Source of the DNA: Armatimonadota bacterium
GTDB taxonomy: Bacteria; Armatimonadota; Chthonomonadetes; Chthonomonadales; CAJBBX01
DNA: 64,000 nucleotides
Assembly: GCA_026392115.1 (NCBI GenBank)
Contig: JAPLCQ010000028.1
Location: forward strand, 62,164 to 126,163
Reading direction: 5' to 3'
Shown here: positions 16,887 to 25,099 of the stretch, piece by piece
Position numbering within the stretch: position 1 is the stretch's first letter
Layout: each line of letters begins with the position of its first letter
The notes under the pieces: model-generated
Seen by the model: only the letters and a program-made list of their open reading frames with translations
Database searches by the model: none
Told to the model about the DNA's origin: nothing
Translations under genes and position numbers: made by a program

Positions 16887-18905
16887 TCAGTTTCGCCGCG
16901 CGGGGCGAGGTTCCTGCTTCAGGCGGTAGCGGAGCACGGCTGAACCGGGGGCTCGGTCCAGGCGTAGGGTGAGCCCCTCCCGCATCAGCGCCTTGCCGCT
17001 GAGGTGACGGGTCGGTGCGCCGTCCATGTCCTCGACGACGTAGGTGGCGCCTGACTTCAGCCCGCGGAGGCGCACGGTGAGCGCGTCGGTGGCGGATTCC
17101 GGCCGCCGGAAGGCCTGCACGGCGCCCTCTCCGCTCTTGGGGTCGTGGTACTGCCACGCCATCCAATCGGTCCGTGCCAGGCTGTACGGGGTGAGCGGGT
17201 AGTAGTCCGCAAGCATGGCGGGTGCTATGGCCCGGCACTCGGCCACGGTCTTGCGCAGCAGGGTCGGGTCGCGCTGGGCGTTGGCGGCGTCCCAGCCCAG
17301 TCGGAAGGCGGGGCAGTAGGAGCTCCGCATGATGTACGGGTCGCCGCTGGGCGCGCCGGTGCCGTGGTAGGGAATCCAGAACGAGATGCCGTACGTCTGC
17401 GCCTGCTGGCCGATGGCGCCCGCTTCGTTGAAGGCCAGCACGGCCCAGTCGCTGCGAAGGAGCGGCACGGACCGGCGGAGCGTCTCCAGGTCGTTGCGGC
17501 GGCCTCCGCTGGCGCAGGTGTCGATATACAGGTCCGGCCGGCGGCGCAGCAGCTCATCCCAGAAGGCCAGGAATCCGGTAACGTAGGCGTTCTCGGCCCA
17601 GCCCACGCGGTCGGGCGCGTCGGCGGCCTGCCAGTAGGGCAGCGGGTCGATATTGTAGTCGCCCCGATAGACGTCGATGCCGCCCTCGCCCAGCAGCTTG
17701 TCGACCCGCTCGATGATCCACGCCCGGGCCTCCGGGTCGCCCATGTTGGTGAGCCCGCCGGCCTTGCCGCCCAGCACCCACTGCGGGCGGTTCTCGGCGA
17801 GCCAGGTGCCTGCCGCCACCCGCTCCGGCTCGAACCAGACGATGAACTTGATCCCCCTGGCGTGCAGGTGGTCTGCCACCTCGCGCAGGCCCTTGGGGAA
17901 GCGCTCGGGGTCGGGCTCCCATGTGCCGACGTTGGGCCACGCGCCCCGGCAGGGGTACCAGCCCGCGTCGATGAACCAGTAGTCGGGCGTCACGCCGTCG
18001 TTGAGGTAGGCGTCGATCTGCCGGATCTCCTCTTCGGCGCGGGGCAGTGGATTGCCGAAGCAGCCGCCGTAGTGCGTGGGTACGGGCTTGCCGCCGGGCT
18101 GCGGCAGGTTGTGCGTGGTCATCCACCGGCGCCAGACGTTCTGGCCGTCGATCCAGTCGCCGCCCTGCCGGAACTGCAGGGCAACCAGCGGGGTGCGAAT
18201 CTGCTCGCCGGGGTGCAGAACCAGGTGGGTCTTCTCCTGACCGGCTACCAGGCGGATGCGGCCGTCGGCCTCGCGCGCCAGCCGCGCGGCCCACTGCCCG
18301 GGCCAGCCCAGCGCGAGGACGGCGCCGCCGGAGCGCCAGTCGAGCGCGAAGTAGCAGAGGTCGCTGCTCGTGGGACGCCCGCCCGCTGCGGTGACACGCC
18401 TCTCGGACCCAGGCGGAAGTTGCTCCTCGAGGGGCTGGTAGTCGTTCTCCTGACATGGGCTACCCACGAACCGGTGGAGGATCACGTCGGCGCCTTGCGG
18501 CGGGATCAGGCGGTCGTCCAGCGCCTGTAGGCCCTCGATCAGGGGCGAGTCGGTGGCGCCGCGGTTCCGTACGGTAACGGTCCACTCCACCGTGGGGAAG
18601 TCGTTGTACGCTACCGCCACGCATCCGACTTCCAGACCCGTCCGGCCATCGGTCCAGGTCCGTGTCCGCCGTGTGCGACCGCCCGTGAGGCGCTCGCGCT
18701 TCTGGGCCAGTCGCCACGCGGGCGCCAGTTCAGCGAACTCCCGGCCGCCGTACCGGAACGAGAACGGCAGGGCCTCGCCCTGCAGGCGCTCGCGCATCCA
18801 GCCGTCGCGGGCGGCCATGTCGGCGCGGCTCGGACCGGCGGCGGCCGCGCCCATTGGCGCGAGGCAAGCCAGGACAAGAAGCAGCAGGCCGAGGCTGGTG
18901 GCCAT
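16887..18905 (-). CDS. Secreted GH36 alpha-galactosidase
   Basis: This is a 672-residue GH36 enzyme. After a signal peptide (T-S-L-G-L-L-L-L-V-L-A-C-L-A) comes a beta-supersandwich domain with N-D-F-P-T-V-E-W. The barrel has D-Y-W-F-I-D-A-G-W-Y, K-F-I-V-W-F-E-P-E-R-V and Y-R-G-D-Y-N with the nucleophile Asp416. The acid/base is Asp486 in L-R-S-D-W, following the D-T-C-A-S-G-G-R-R-N-D-L motif. It ends in a C-terminal beta domain. It would hydrolyse terminal alpha-galactosyl bonds of oligosaccharides or galactomannan. The ATG at 18905 follows GGGGAGGA, better supported than an upstream GTG at 18920. It is paralogous in function to the enzyme at 4572-6896, but the two are not close in sequence. 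Confidence 0.92.
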   Translation of the reverse strand: MATSLGLLLLVLACLAPMGAAAAGPSRADMAARDGWMRERLQGEALPFSFRYGGREFAELAPAWRLAQKRERLTGGRTRRTRTWTDGRTGLEVGCVAVAYNDFPTVEWTVTVRNRGATDSPLIEGLQALDDRLIPPQGADVILHRFVGSPCQENDYQPLEEQLPPGSERRVTAAGGRPTSSDLCYFALDWRSGGAVLALGWPGQWAARLAREADGRIRLVAGQEKTHLVLHPGEQIRTPLVALQFRQGGDWIDGQNVWRRWMTTHNLPQPGGKPVPTHYGGCFGNPLPRAEEEIRQIDAYLNDGVTPDYWFIDAGWYPCRGAWPNVGTWEPDPERFPKGLREVADHLHARGIKFIVWFEPERVAAGTWLAENRPQWVLGGKAGGLTNMGDPEARAWIIERVDKLLGEGGIDVYRGDYNIDPLPYWQAADAPDRVGWAENAYVTGFLAFWDELLRRRPDLYIDTCASGGRRNDLETLRRSVPLLRSDWAVLAFNEAGAIGQQAQTYGISFWIPYHGTGAPSGDPYIMRSSYCPAFRLGWDAANAQRDPTLLRKTVAECRAIAPAMLADYYPLTPYSLARTDWMAWQYHDPKSGEGAVQAFRRPESATDALTVRLRGLKSGATYVVEDMDGAPTRHLSGKALMREGLTLRLDRAPGSAVLRYRLKQEPRPARRN

Positions 18906-18971
18906 GGGCGTCCTCCCCACCGACGGTGACGGACCGGAACGAGCGTGCGCAGTACGCGGGCGCGCCGCGCG

Positions 18972-19961
18972 CTACGGCACAAGCATGGCCTTGCCCGTGC
19001 GCCCCGCGGCGAACTCGGCGAACGCCTTGTCGGCCTCGTCCAGCGGGAAAGTGTGTGTCACGAGCCGGTCCACCGCCAGGCCCGCACGGTATGCGGCGGC
19101 CATGTCGGCGAACTCCCGGAAGTGGAAGAACCAGCTACCCATGAGCGTGATATCGCGGCGGATCAGCTCCTCGCTGATGTCCACCGGCGTGGCGGGCTGC
19201 TCGCCCACGGCCATCACGGTCCCGCCGAGGCCCACCAGCTTCAGGCAGAGGCGCAGCGTCTCGGGCTTGCCTACGGCTTCGATGCATGCGCGCACCTGCC
19301 GCCCGGCGGCGATGCGCGCCACGGCCTCGACGGCATCCTCCTGATCCGGGTTCACGGTGTGGGCGGCTCCCATCGCGCGGGCCAGTCCGAGGCGAGTGTC
19401 GGTCAGCTCGACGGCGATCACCTCCGCGCCCGCATCGACCTGCACCAGCGTGTTGCCCAAGCCGATCGGCCCGCATCCGACAACCACGACGAGGTCTCCC
19501 GGTGCGGTCCTCAGTCGCGTCTGGACGTGCCAGGGAACGCCCAGTCCGTCGCCGGAGAGGAGCACGCCTACGGGGTCCGATATGTCGTCTGCCAGCGGGA
19601 GCAGCACATGCTCGGGCGCCGCCACGTACTCGGCGTGGAAGGGGCTCGGCCCGAGCTTTGCCTGGCACCACGTATACCGGCCCTGCGCGCACCAGTCGCA
19701 CTCGCCGCATCCCCACACGGCGTGGAGGCCCACGCGGTCGCCGGTCTTCAGGTGGGCGGTTCCGCGCGTCTCAACCACCACGCCCATGGCCTCGTGGCCG
19801 GCGTTGGCGGCCTGTGCGTGGTCGGCCCGGTAGCCGTGAAGCTCGCTGCCGCAGAGGCCCGACGCCTGGATGCGGACCAGGGCGCCGCCCGGCGCCGGCT
19901 CGGGATCGGGGAAGGTCTCGACGGCCACGCGGCCGCCGCCCAGCATACGCAGACCCTTCAT
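18972..19961 (-). CDS. Zinc-dependent medium-chain alcohol/polyol dehydrogenase
   Basis: The 329-residue MDR-family enzyme is predicted to oxidise an alcohol or polyol with NAD(P). Catalytic-zinc ligands are Cys37 (G-L-C-G-S-E) and His56-Glu57 (G-H-E-A). A structural-zinc lobe is present with C-G-E-C-D-W-C and a fourth Cys in Y-T-W-C. The Rossmann turn is V-V-G-C-G-P-I-G. The ATG follows GAAGGAGAAG and overlaps the SRPBCC stop by 4 nt (ATGA). It is cytoplasmic, and operon context suggests oxidation of a sugar or polyol released by the neighbouring hydrolase. Confidence 0.9.
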   Translation of the reverse strand: MKGLRMLGGGRVAVETFPDPEPAPGGALVRIQASGLCGSELHGYRADHAQAANAGHEAMGVVVETRGTAHLKTGDRVGLHAVWGCGECDWCAQGRYTWCQAKLGPSPFHAEYVAAPEHVLLPLADDISDPVGVLLSGDGLGVPWHVQTRLRTAPGDLVVVVGCGPIGLGNTLVQVDAGAEVIAVELTDTRLGLARAMGAAHTVNPDQEDAVEAVARIAAGRQVRACIEAVGKPETLRLCLKLVGLGGTVMAVGEQPATPVDISEELIRRDITLMGSWFFHFREFADMAAAYRAGLAVDRLVTHTFPLDEADKAFAEFAAGRTGKAMLVP

Positions 19962-20428
19962 GGCTTCTCCTTCGCCGCGGCAGCCCTGGCCAGGATGCGC
20001 TCCATGCGCTTGCACGAGGAGCGGAGGATCGTCCGCACGAGGCCGCGCCGCAGCAGCATCCTGAGGATCCATCCGCCGAGGCCCGGCTTGAACGAGTAGA
20101 TGATCCGATGGTAGACGGTGACGCCGCCCGTCTTGCTCAGTGTGATACCGACATGCTGCTCGTAGCGCTTGAGCGGACCCCGGTACATGATGGCGGTATA
20201 GCCGTAGTCGGGGTCCACCCCGACGTAGCGGACGGTGCACTTGAACGGGATCAGGCCCAGTCGGAAGCGGTAGTTGACCAGCACGCCCTTCAGGACGGGC
20301 TCGTCGCTGTTGCACCGGGCGGCCAGATACGACGGAGCCATCTCGGTCACGTTGGCGGTGCCGAAATGGATGTCCAGCACATCCTCAAGGGACGCTCGGG
20401 ACGTGTACGTGTAGCGGATCGTTGGCAT
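19958..20428 (-). CDS. SRPBCC-like ligand-binding protein
   Basis: This 156-residue protein looks like the START/SRPBCC helix-grip fold, as it begins I-R-Y-T-Y-T-S-R-A-S-L-E-D-V and has an amphipathic C-terminal helix rich in Arg (R-R-G-L-V-R-T-I-L). Such proteins bind small hydrophobic ligands. A role in lipid or polyketide handling is not shown here. The ATG at 20428 follows GGAG at 12 nt. It is the first gene of a five-gene minus-strand operon and translationally coupled to the dehydrogenase. Confidence 0.65.
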   Translation of the reverse strand: MPTIRYTYTSRASLEDVLDIHFGTANVTEMAPSYLAARCNSDEPVLKGVLVNYRFRLGLIPFKCTVRYVGVDPDYGYTAIMYRGPLKRYEQHVGITLSKTGGVTVYHRIIYSFKPGLGGWILRMLLRRGLVRTILRSSCKRMERILARAAAAKEKP

Positions 20429-20469
20429 GCGCCGGGCTCCAGGCTGCTTGCGCGCGGCATGGATTGGCC

Positions 20470-20485
20470 CCTCCACCGGTGGAGG
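20470..20485. promoter_or_regulatory. 16-bp perfect palindrome in the operon leader
   Basis: CCTCCACCGGTGGAGG is an exact inverted repeat. It lies between the first gene of the minus-strand operon (start 20428) and a candidate -10, TATCAT read on the minus strand at 20511-20506, so it falls in the 5' leader. A dimeric regulator could bind it, or it could fold as a hairpin. The opposite MFS gene begins at 20596, so it may also affect that promoter. Confidence 0.45.
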
Positions 20486-20595
20486 CGACCCGCCTGCGCC
20501 GATATATGATACACGCTGCGTGGCTTCGTAACGGCTACACTACAGGGCCTTGAGACAGGAGCGCCCGCCATGGCCCATCGAACCGACCCCACTCC

Positions 20596-21879
20596 ATGCC
20601 CAACGTGCTGAGGCCGTTCGACGGGTTCCGTGACTGGGGGCTGAGCGCCCGGCAACGCGGCAACGTGCTATGGCTGCTTGCCGCTACGCTCACCAACAGC
20701 GTCTTTTGCCGCCTCACCGTCTTCGGCTCGACCTTCGTCCTCTTCCTCGACCATCGCGGGCTCGACAAGGGCCGCATCGGCCTGCTGCTCGGCTTCATTC
20801 CCTTCGCGGGCCTGCTCTCCCTGGTCGCCGCCGGCTTCGTGGCGCGGGTCGGCTTCCGGCGCGCCTACATCGGCTTCTTCACGGTTCGCAAGGCGGCGAT
20901 GGCCCTCGTCCTCCTGCTGCCGTGGGTCTCCGCCCGCTGGGGCGCCGGCGTCGGCCTGCTCTGGGTGGCGGGCGCGATCGTGGTCTTCTCGGTCTGCCGG
21001 GCAGTCGGCGAGGTCGGCGCCTACGCCCTCTTCCAGGAGCTGGTTCCCAACGCCATCCGGGGCAAGTTCAATGCCCTGGCTTACGCCATGATCACGGCGT
21101 CGGGCATCGTTGCCACGCTGATGGCCGGCTGGGCCCTGCGCGGTCACCCGGATACGGGGCGCTACCTGCTCGTCATCGGCGTGGGCGTGCTTCTCGGGGC
21201 GATCTCGGTGGTCTCGCTCCTGCCGCTGAAGGGCGGCGGCCCGGTGCGGCGCGGACCCGAGGGGCACAGCGCGCGGGCCGAGATGCTCCTCGCCATCCGC
21301 GACGCGAACTTCGTCCGCTACATCTCGGGTGTCGGGCTGGCCAACCTGGCCATCTCGCTCGGCGCGTTCGTCCCTCTCTATCTGAAGGAGAGCGTGGGCT
21401 TGGCTCCGGGCGTGGTGGTCTGGCTCGACGCCGCCGTCTCCGTGGGAGGCTTGGCAGCCGCCGGCTTCTGGGGCCGCCGCGCCGACCGCCGCGGCAGTAA
21501 GCCCGTGCTCATGGCCGGGCTGGCGCTTGCTGCCATGGCTCCCGCCGCCATGGCCCTGCCAGGACTGGTGACCCAGGGCTGGGTGGCCCTGCTGGTCATG
21601 CTCTGGATGGGCACCGCGCAGATCGGCTGGTACATCGGCTCGGAGCGCTACCTCTTTGTCAAGGGCATTCCGCCCGCCCACAAGACCGGCTACATCGCCG
21701 TCTACTACTCGCTGGCGGGACTGACGAACGGGTTGGGACCGCTCACCGCCGGCAGGCTGGTCGAGTTCGCACGCGCCGGCGGGGCGCCGCCCTACGCCCT
21801 GGTGTTCACCCTCTCGGCGCTGCTCGCACTGACCGCTGTCGCCCTCATGCGGCGGTTGCAGAGCGACGCCGACGCCTGA
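20596..21879 (+). CDS. MFS transporter
   Basis: This 427-residue integral membrane protein has about 12 hydrophobic segments, such as L-W-L-L-A-A-T-L-T-N-S, I-P-F-A-G-L-L-S-L-V-A-A, and G-L-A-L-A-A-M-A-P-A-A-M-A. The family fingerprint between TM2 and TM3 is F-V-A-R-V-G-F-R-R-A-Y-I, and the mid-protein cytoplasmic loop is G-R-R-A-D-R-R-G-S-K. It probably imports sugars or oligosaccharides (or exports them); no substrate residues are known. It lies 43 nt upstream of a large secreted glycosidase, likely in one transcript. I see no ribosome-binding site of note. Confidence 0.85.
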   Translation: MPNVLRPFDGFRDWGLSARQRGNVLWLLAATLTNSVFCRLTVFGSTFVLFLDHRGLDKGRIGLLLGFIPFAGLLSLVAAGFVARVGFRRAYIGFFTVRKAAMALVLLLPWVSARWGAGVGLLWVAGAIVVFSVCRAVGEVGAYALFQELVPNAIRGKFNALAYAMITASGIVATLMAGWALRGHPDTGRYLLVIGVGVLLGAISVVSLLPLKGGGPVRRGPEGHSARAEMLLAIRDANFVRYISGVGLANLAISLGAFVPLYLKESVGLAPGVVVWLDAAVSVGGLAAAGFWGRRADRRGSKPVLMAGLALAAMAPAAMALPGLVTQGWVALLVMLWMGTAQIGWYIGSERYLFVKGIPPAHKTGYIAVYYSLAGLTNGLGPLTAGRLVEFARAGGAPPYALVFTLSALLALTAVALMRRLQSDADA

Positions 21880-21937
21880 CGGGCAGGAACCAGAGCCCTC
21901 CGCGGCCAACTAGCCTCTGAACGTGCCGTCAGCACCA

Positions 21938-24900
21938 ATGAGGTCCGCCAAGCTCGTCGCCCTCGCCCTCGCCTGCGCGCTGTTCCCCGTAGCTCTGGCC
22001 CGCCAGACGCCTGCAACCGGCGCCTTCAAGGCCGAGCTGGTCGGCGTTGAGGTGACCCCTCGCCGCGTCCGGCCCGGCGCGCCCTTCACGGTGACGCTCC
22101 GCTACCGCAACGCAGGCACTGCCCCGGCCCCGCGAGACTACCACGCCTTCCTGCACATCGAGGGTCCTGAGCGCCTCTGCGCCAAGATGGCCGTGCATGG
22201 CGACCATCCGCTGGACGAGCCCACCTCGCTCTGGCAGCCCGGTGTGGAGGTTGTAGACGGTCCCGTGCTGCTCCGCGCGCCCGCGGCCCATCCCGACCAT
22301 GCCTACCAGGTACACGTGGGCCTGTACGACCTGGGCGGCACCGGCGAGCGCATGCTCGACCAGTACGCCGACGCCACGCTGGAGGTCTCCGACGACGCCC
22401 CTGAGACCGCTGACGTCGGCCCGTGCGCCCTGAGCGCCGGTGCGCTGGCCGCCCGCCGCGTCGCAATCGCCGCCCGCATCCCCGCCGCGCGGCGGCTTAG
22501 CCTTCAGGCGCCCGCGTGGCGCTTCGACATCGACCGCCGGACCGGCGCCTGGCAACTCGCAGACCGCGTCGGAGGCGCGCTCTGGACCTCCAACCTGGGC
22601 GCCGACCGCTTCGGCCGGGTGACCCTGACCGACGGCACCCGGACCGTCGTCCGTCCCATTGACCGCATTGAGACCGCCGAGAAGCGGGGCGGGGCCCTGA
22701 CTTTGACGGCGCGTCCCACCATTGACGGGACCCCGTGCGGCGTCACGCTCACGCTCACCGCCCGGCCCCGCGTCGCCGCGCCGGGTGGGCCACAGGCGCT
22801 CTCGCTCGCCTTCGCTTCCCGGTCCGCCGGCTCCTGGCGCGTGGCCGACGTGCGCCTGCTGGACGACGCCCTGGCCGTCACCGACGCCGAGACGGGCCGC
22901 CTCTACGTGCCCGAGCGGCTGGGCATCGAGCTCGACCCGGCCACCGAGCTGCCCAGTTCGCGCGCGTGGCGCACCTATGACGGTATCACCATGGCCATGG
23001 CCGGCGCCGTGAAGCGCGGCTGCGCCCTGCTGGTCAACTGGCGCAGCGTGGACGCGACGCTGGGTTCCCGGGGTTCCTGGTCTGACCGCCGCGCGCCCGG
23101 CGCTCGCTGCCGCACCCTCTCGCTGGTCGTGGCGGGCTCGGCGGGGGAGTGCGAACTCCAGCCACTGGGCCGGGGCGGCTACGTCGAGATCGCCCGCGCC
23201 TATCGCGGCTGGGCTCGCGCCAAGGGGTGGCTCCGCACCTGGGCCGAGAAGCAGAAGGCATTCCTGGGCACGTCGCAGATCCTGGGCGCGACCAACTTCA
23301 AGCCATTCGTCTTCTCGCGGACGGTGGGCTCCTCGTTCTACAGCCCCGACGGCAAGGAGCACAGCTACCTCAGCTACACCTTCGACGAGATCGCCCGTGT
23401 GGCCGAGCACTGGCGAAAGGACCTCCAGATCGACCGCGCCTCGGTGACGCTGGCGGGCTGGGTGAACGGCGGCTACGATGTGCGCCACCCGGATGTGCTG
23501 CCCGCGGCGCCGGAGTGCGGAGGGAACGAGGGGTTGGCCGACGCCGCCCGCCGCATCAAGGCCTGTGGGTTCCTCTTCGGCCTGCATGACAACTATCAGG
23601 ACATGTACGCCGACGCCGCCTCGTTCGGCCAGTCGTGGCTCAACAAGGATGCTGCAGGCGTCTCCAGGATGGGCGGCAACTGGGCGGGCGGCCAGGCCTG
23701 GCAGGTCTGTGCCATCAAGCAGGTTGAGTTGGCCCGGCGCAAGGCGACGAACCTGCCCGAGATCGCGCGCCTGTTCGGGCCGACCAGCTACTTCATCGAC
23801 ACAGTCTTCGCCTGGCCGCTGGTGACCTGCGAAGACCCCGCCCACCCCATGACCCGCCTGGACGACCTGGAGTGGAAGAGCAAGCTCTGCCTGCTGGCCA
23901 AGCGGCACATGGGCCTCTTCGGCAGCGAGGAGGGGCGCGAGTGGGCCGTCCCCTGCGCCGACTACCTGGAGGGCCTCTTCGGCCAACAGACCGACGCGGC
24001 TCCGGGGCAGGCGATCCCCCTTTTCCCGCTGGTCTACCACGACTGCGTGCATATTCAGACCCATCAGGGCAACCGCATCGGTCCCGGTGACGACAAGAAG
24101 ATGACCGACCATGTCCTCTTCGCCCAGATGCAGCTTCCGAGCTTCGGACCGCACCTCTACTGGCAGGGAGCACAGCCGGCCGGCGTCCGCGTGGCCCCGC
24201 TAGCGCCTCGCGTCGAGCCCGCCGGTGGGCGCTTCTTCCGCATCACCTACCGCTGGCGGGTCAGCGGCCCGGCCCCCGCGGGTGCGGTCAGCTTCGTCCA
24301 CTTCACCAGCCCGCTGGCGAGCCGCGCCGAGGGGATCGCCTTCCAGCATGACCACGTCGCCTCGCCGGAACCGTCGCAGTGGGCGCCCGGCGTCGTGGAG
24401 GACGGGCCCTACACACTGGAGGCGCCCGCGGGCGTGGCCGGACGCGTGGCCATCTGCGTGGGACTGTTGGCCGACGGTCAGCGCCTGGACATGGCCGGCG
24501 TTCGGCAGGAGGGCGGCCGCTGCCATGTCGGCGACCTCGTGGTCGGAAAGGACGCCATCAGGTTCGAGGCCGTCGAGATGCAGCCCGGCGGCCTCTGGGC
24601 CCGCGGCGAAGACGGCTGGGGCGCGGGCCTCTGCGCCACCGACCGGGTCATCAAGAACGCCTGGGAGGTGCTGAGTCCGCTCAACCTGGCCGCCGCACGG
24701 ACGCCCATGACCGACCACCGCTTCCTGACGCCCGACCGCCGCCTGCAACGAGCCGCCTACGGCGACATCACGGTGACCGCCGCCTACGACCGCCCGGCCA
24801 CGGTAGGCGCCACGCGGCTGCCCGCCAACGGCTTCCTCGTGGAGAGCCCCACGTTCATCGCGTTCCTCGCCACGCGCTACAACGGCGTCGACTACCCCGA

Positions 24901-25051
24901 GCCCGCGTTGTTCACCGCAAGAAGCCTCGACGGTAAGCCCATCGCGCAGTCAAGCCGCGTCCGCGTCTACCACGGCTTCGGCGACAAGCGCATCCGACTG
25001 GCGGGGAAGGAGTTCGAGGTGGAGCGGGAGGCTGTGGTGCGGGTGAAGTAG
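21938..25051 (+). CDS. Large secreted DUF5696/GH101-like protein
   Basis: The 1037-residue protein starts at ATG 21938 (or the in-frame GTG at 21923) and has a signal peptide (L-V-A-L-A-L-A-C-A-L-F-P-V-A-L-A). A beta domain of about 150 residues follows (V-T-P-R-R-V-R-P-G-A-P-F). A long beta-sandwich comes next. A catalytic-like barrel contains L-A-G-W-V-N-G-G-Y-D-V-R-H-P, L-H-D-N-Y-Q-D-M-Y-A-D, F-I-D-T-V-F and G-S-E-E-G. The layout resembles DUF5696/GH101-type proteins. Activity is not assigned; the acidic residues in Y-F-I-D-T and F-G-S-E-E are the obvious candidates. A C-terminal beta domain repeats the N-terminal type. Operon-like spacing with the MFS gene (43 nt) and the next gene (48 nt). 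Confidence 0.7.
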   Translation: MRSAKLVALALACALFPVALARQTPATGAFKAELVGVEVTPRRVRPGAPFTVTLRYRNAGTAPAPRDYHAFLHIEGPERLCAKMAVHGDHPLDEPTSLWQPGVEVVDGPVLLRAPAAHPDHAYQVHVGLYDLGGTGERMLDQYADATLEVSDDAPETADVGPCALSAGALAARRVAIAARIPAARRLSLQAPAWRFDIDRRTGAWQLADRVGGALWTSNLGADRFGRVTLTDGTRTVVRPIDRIETAEKRGGALTLTARPTIDGTPCGVTLTLTARPRVAAPGGPQALSLAFASRSAGSWRVADVRLLDDALAVTDAETGRLYVPERLGIELDPATELPSSRAWRTYDGITMAMAGAVKRGCALLVNWRSVDATLGSRGSWSDRRAPGARCRTLSLVVAGSAGECELQPLGRGGYVEIARAYRGWARAKGWLRTWAEKQKAFLGTSQILGATNFKPFVFSRTVGSSFYSPDGKEHSYLSYTFDEIARVAEHWRKDLQIDRASVTLAGWVNGGYDVRHPDVLPAAPECGGNEGLADAARRIKACGFLFGLHDNYQDMYADAASFGQSWLNKDAAGVSRMGGNWAGGQAWQVCAIKQVELARRKATNLPEIARLFGPTSYFIDTVFAWPLVTCEDPAHPMTRLDDLEWKSKLCLLAKRHMGLFGSEEGREWAVPCADYLEGLFGQQTDAAPGQAIPLFPLVYHDCVHIQTHQGNRIGPGDDKKMTDHVLFAQMQLPSFGPHLYWQGAQPAGVRVAPLAPRVEPAGGRFFRITYRWRVSGPAPAGAVSFVHFTSPLASRAEGIAFQHDHVASPEPSQWAPGVVEDGPYTLEAPAGVAGRVAICVGLLADGQRLDMAGVRQEGGRCHVGDLVVGKDAIRFEAVEMQPGGLWARGEDGWGAGLCATDRVIKNAWEVLSPLNLAAARTPMTDHRFLTPDRRLQRAAYGDITVTAAYDRPATVGATRLPANGFLVESPTFIAFLATRYNGVDYPEPALFTARSLDGKPIAQSSRVRVYHGFGDKRIRLAGKEFEVEREAVVRVK

Positions 25052-25099
25052 GAAACACGTACAGACCAGCAGCGACACCGTACAGGAGATGACGCACCG

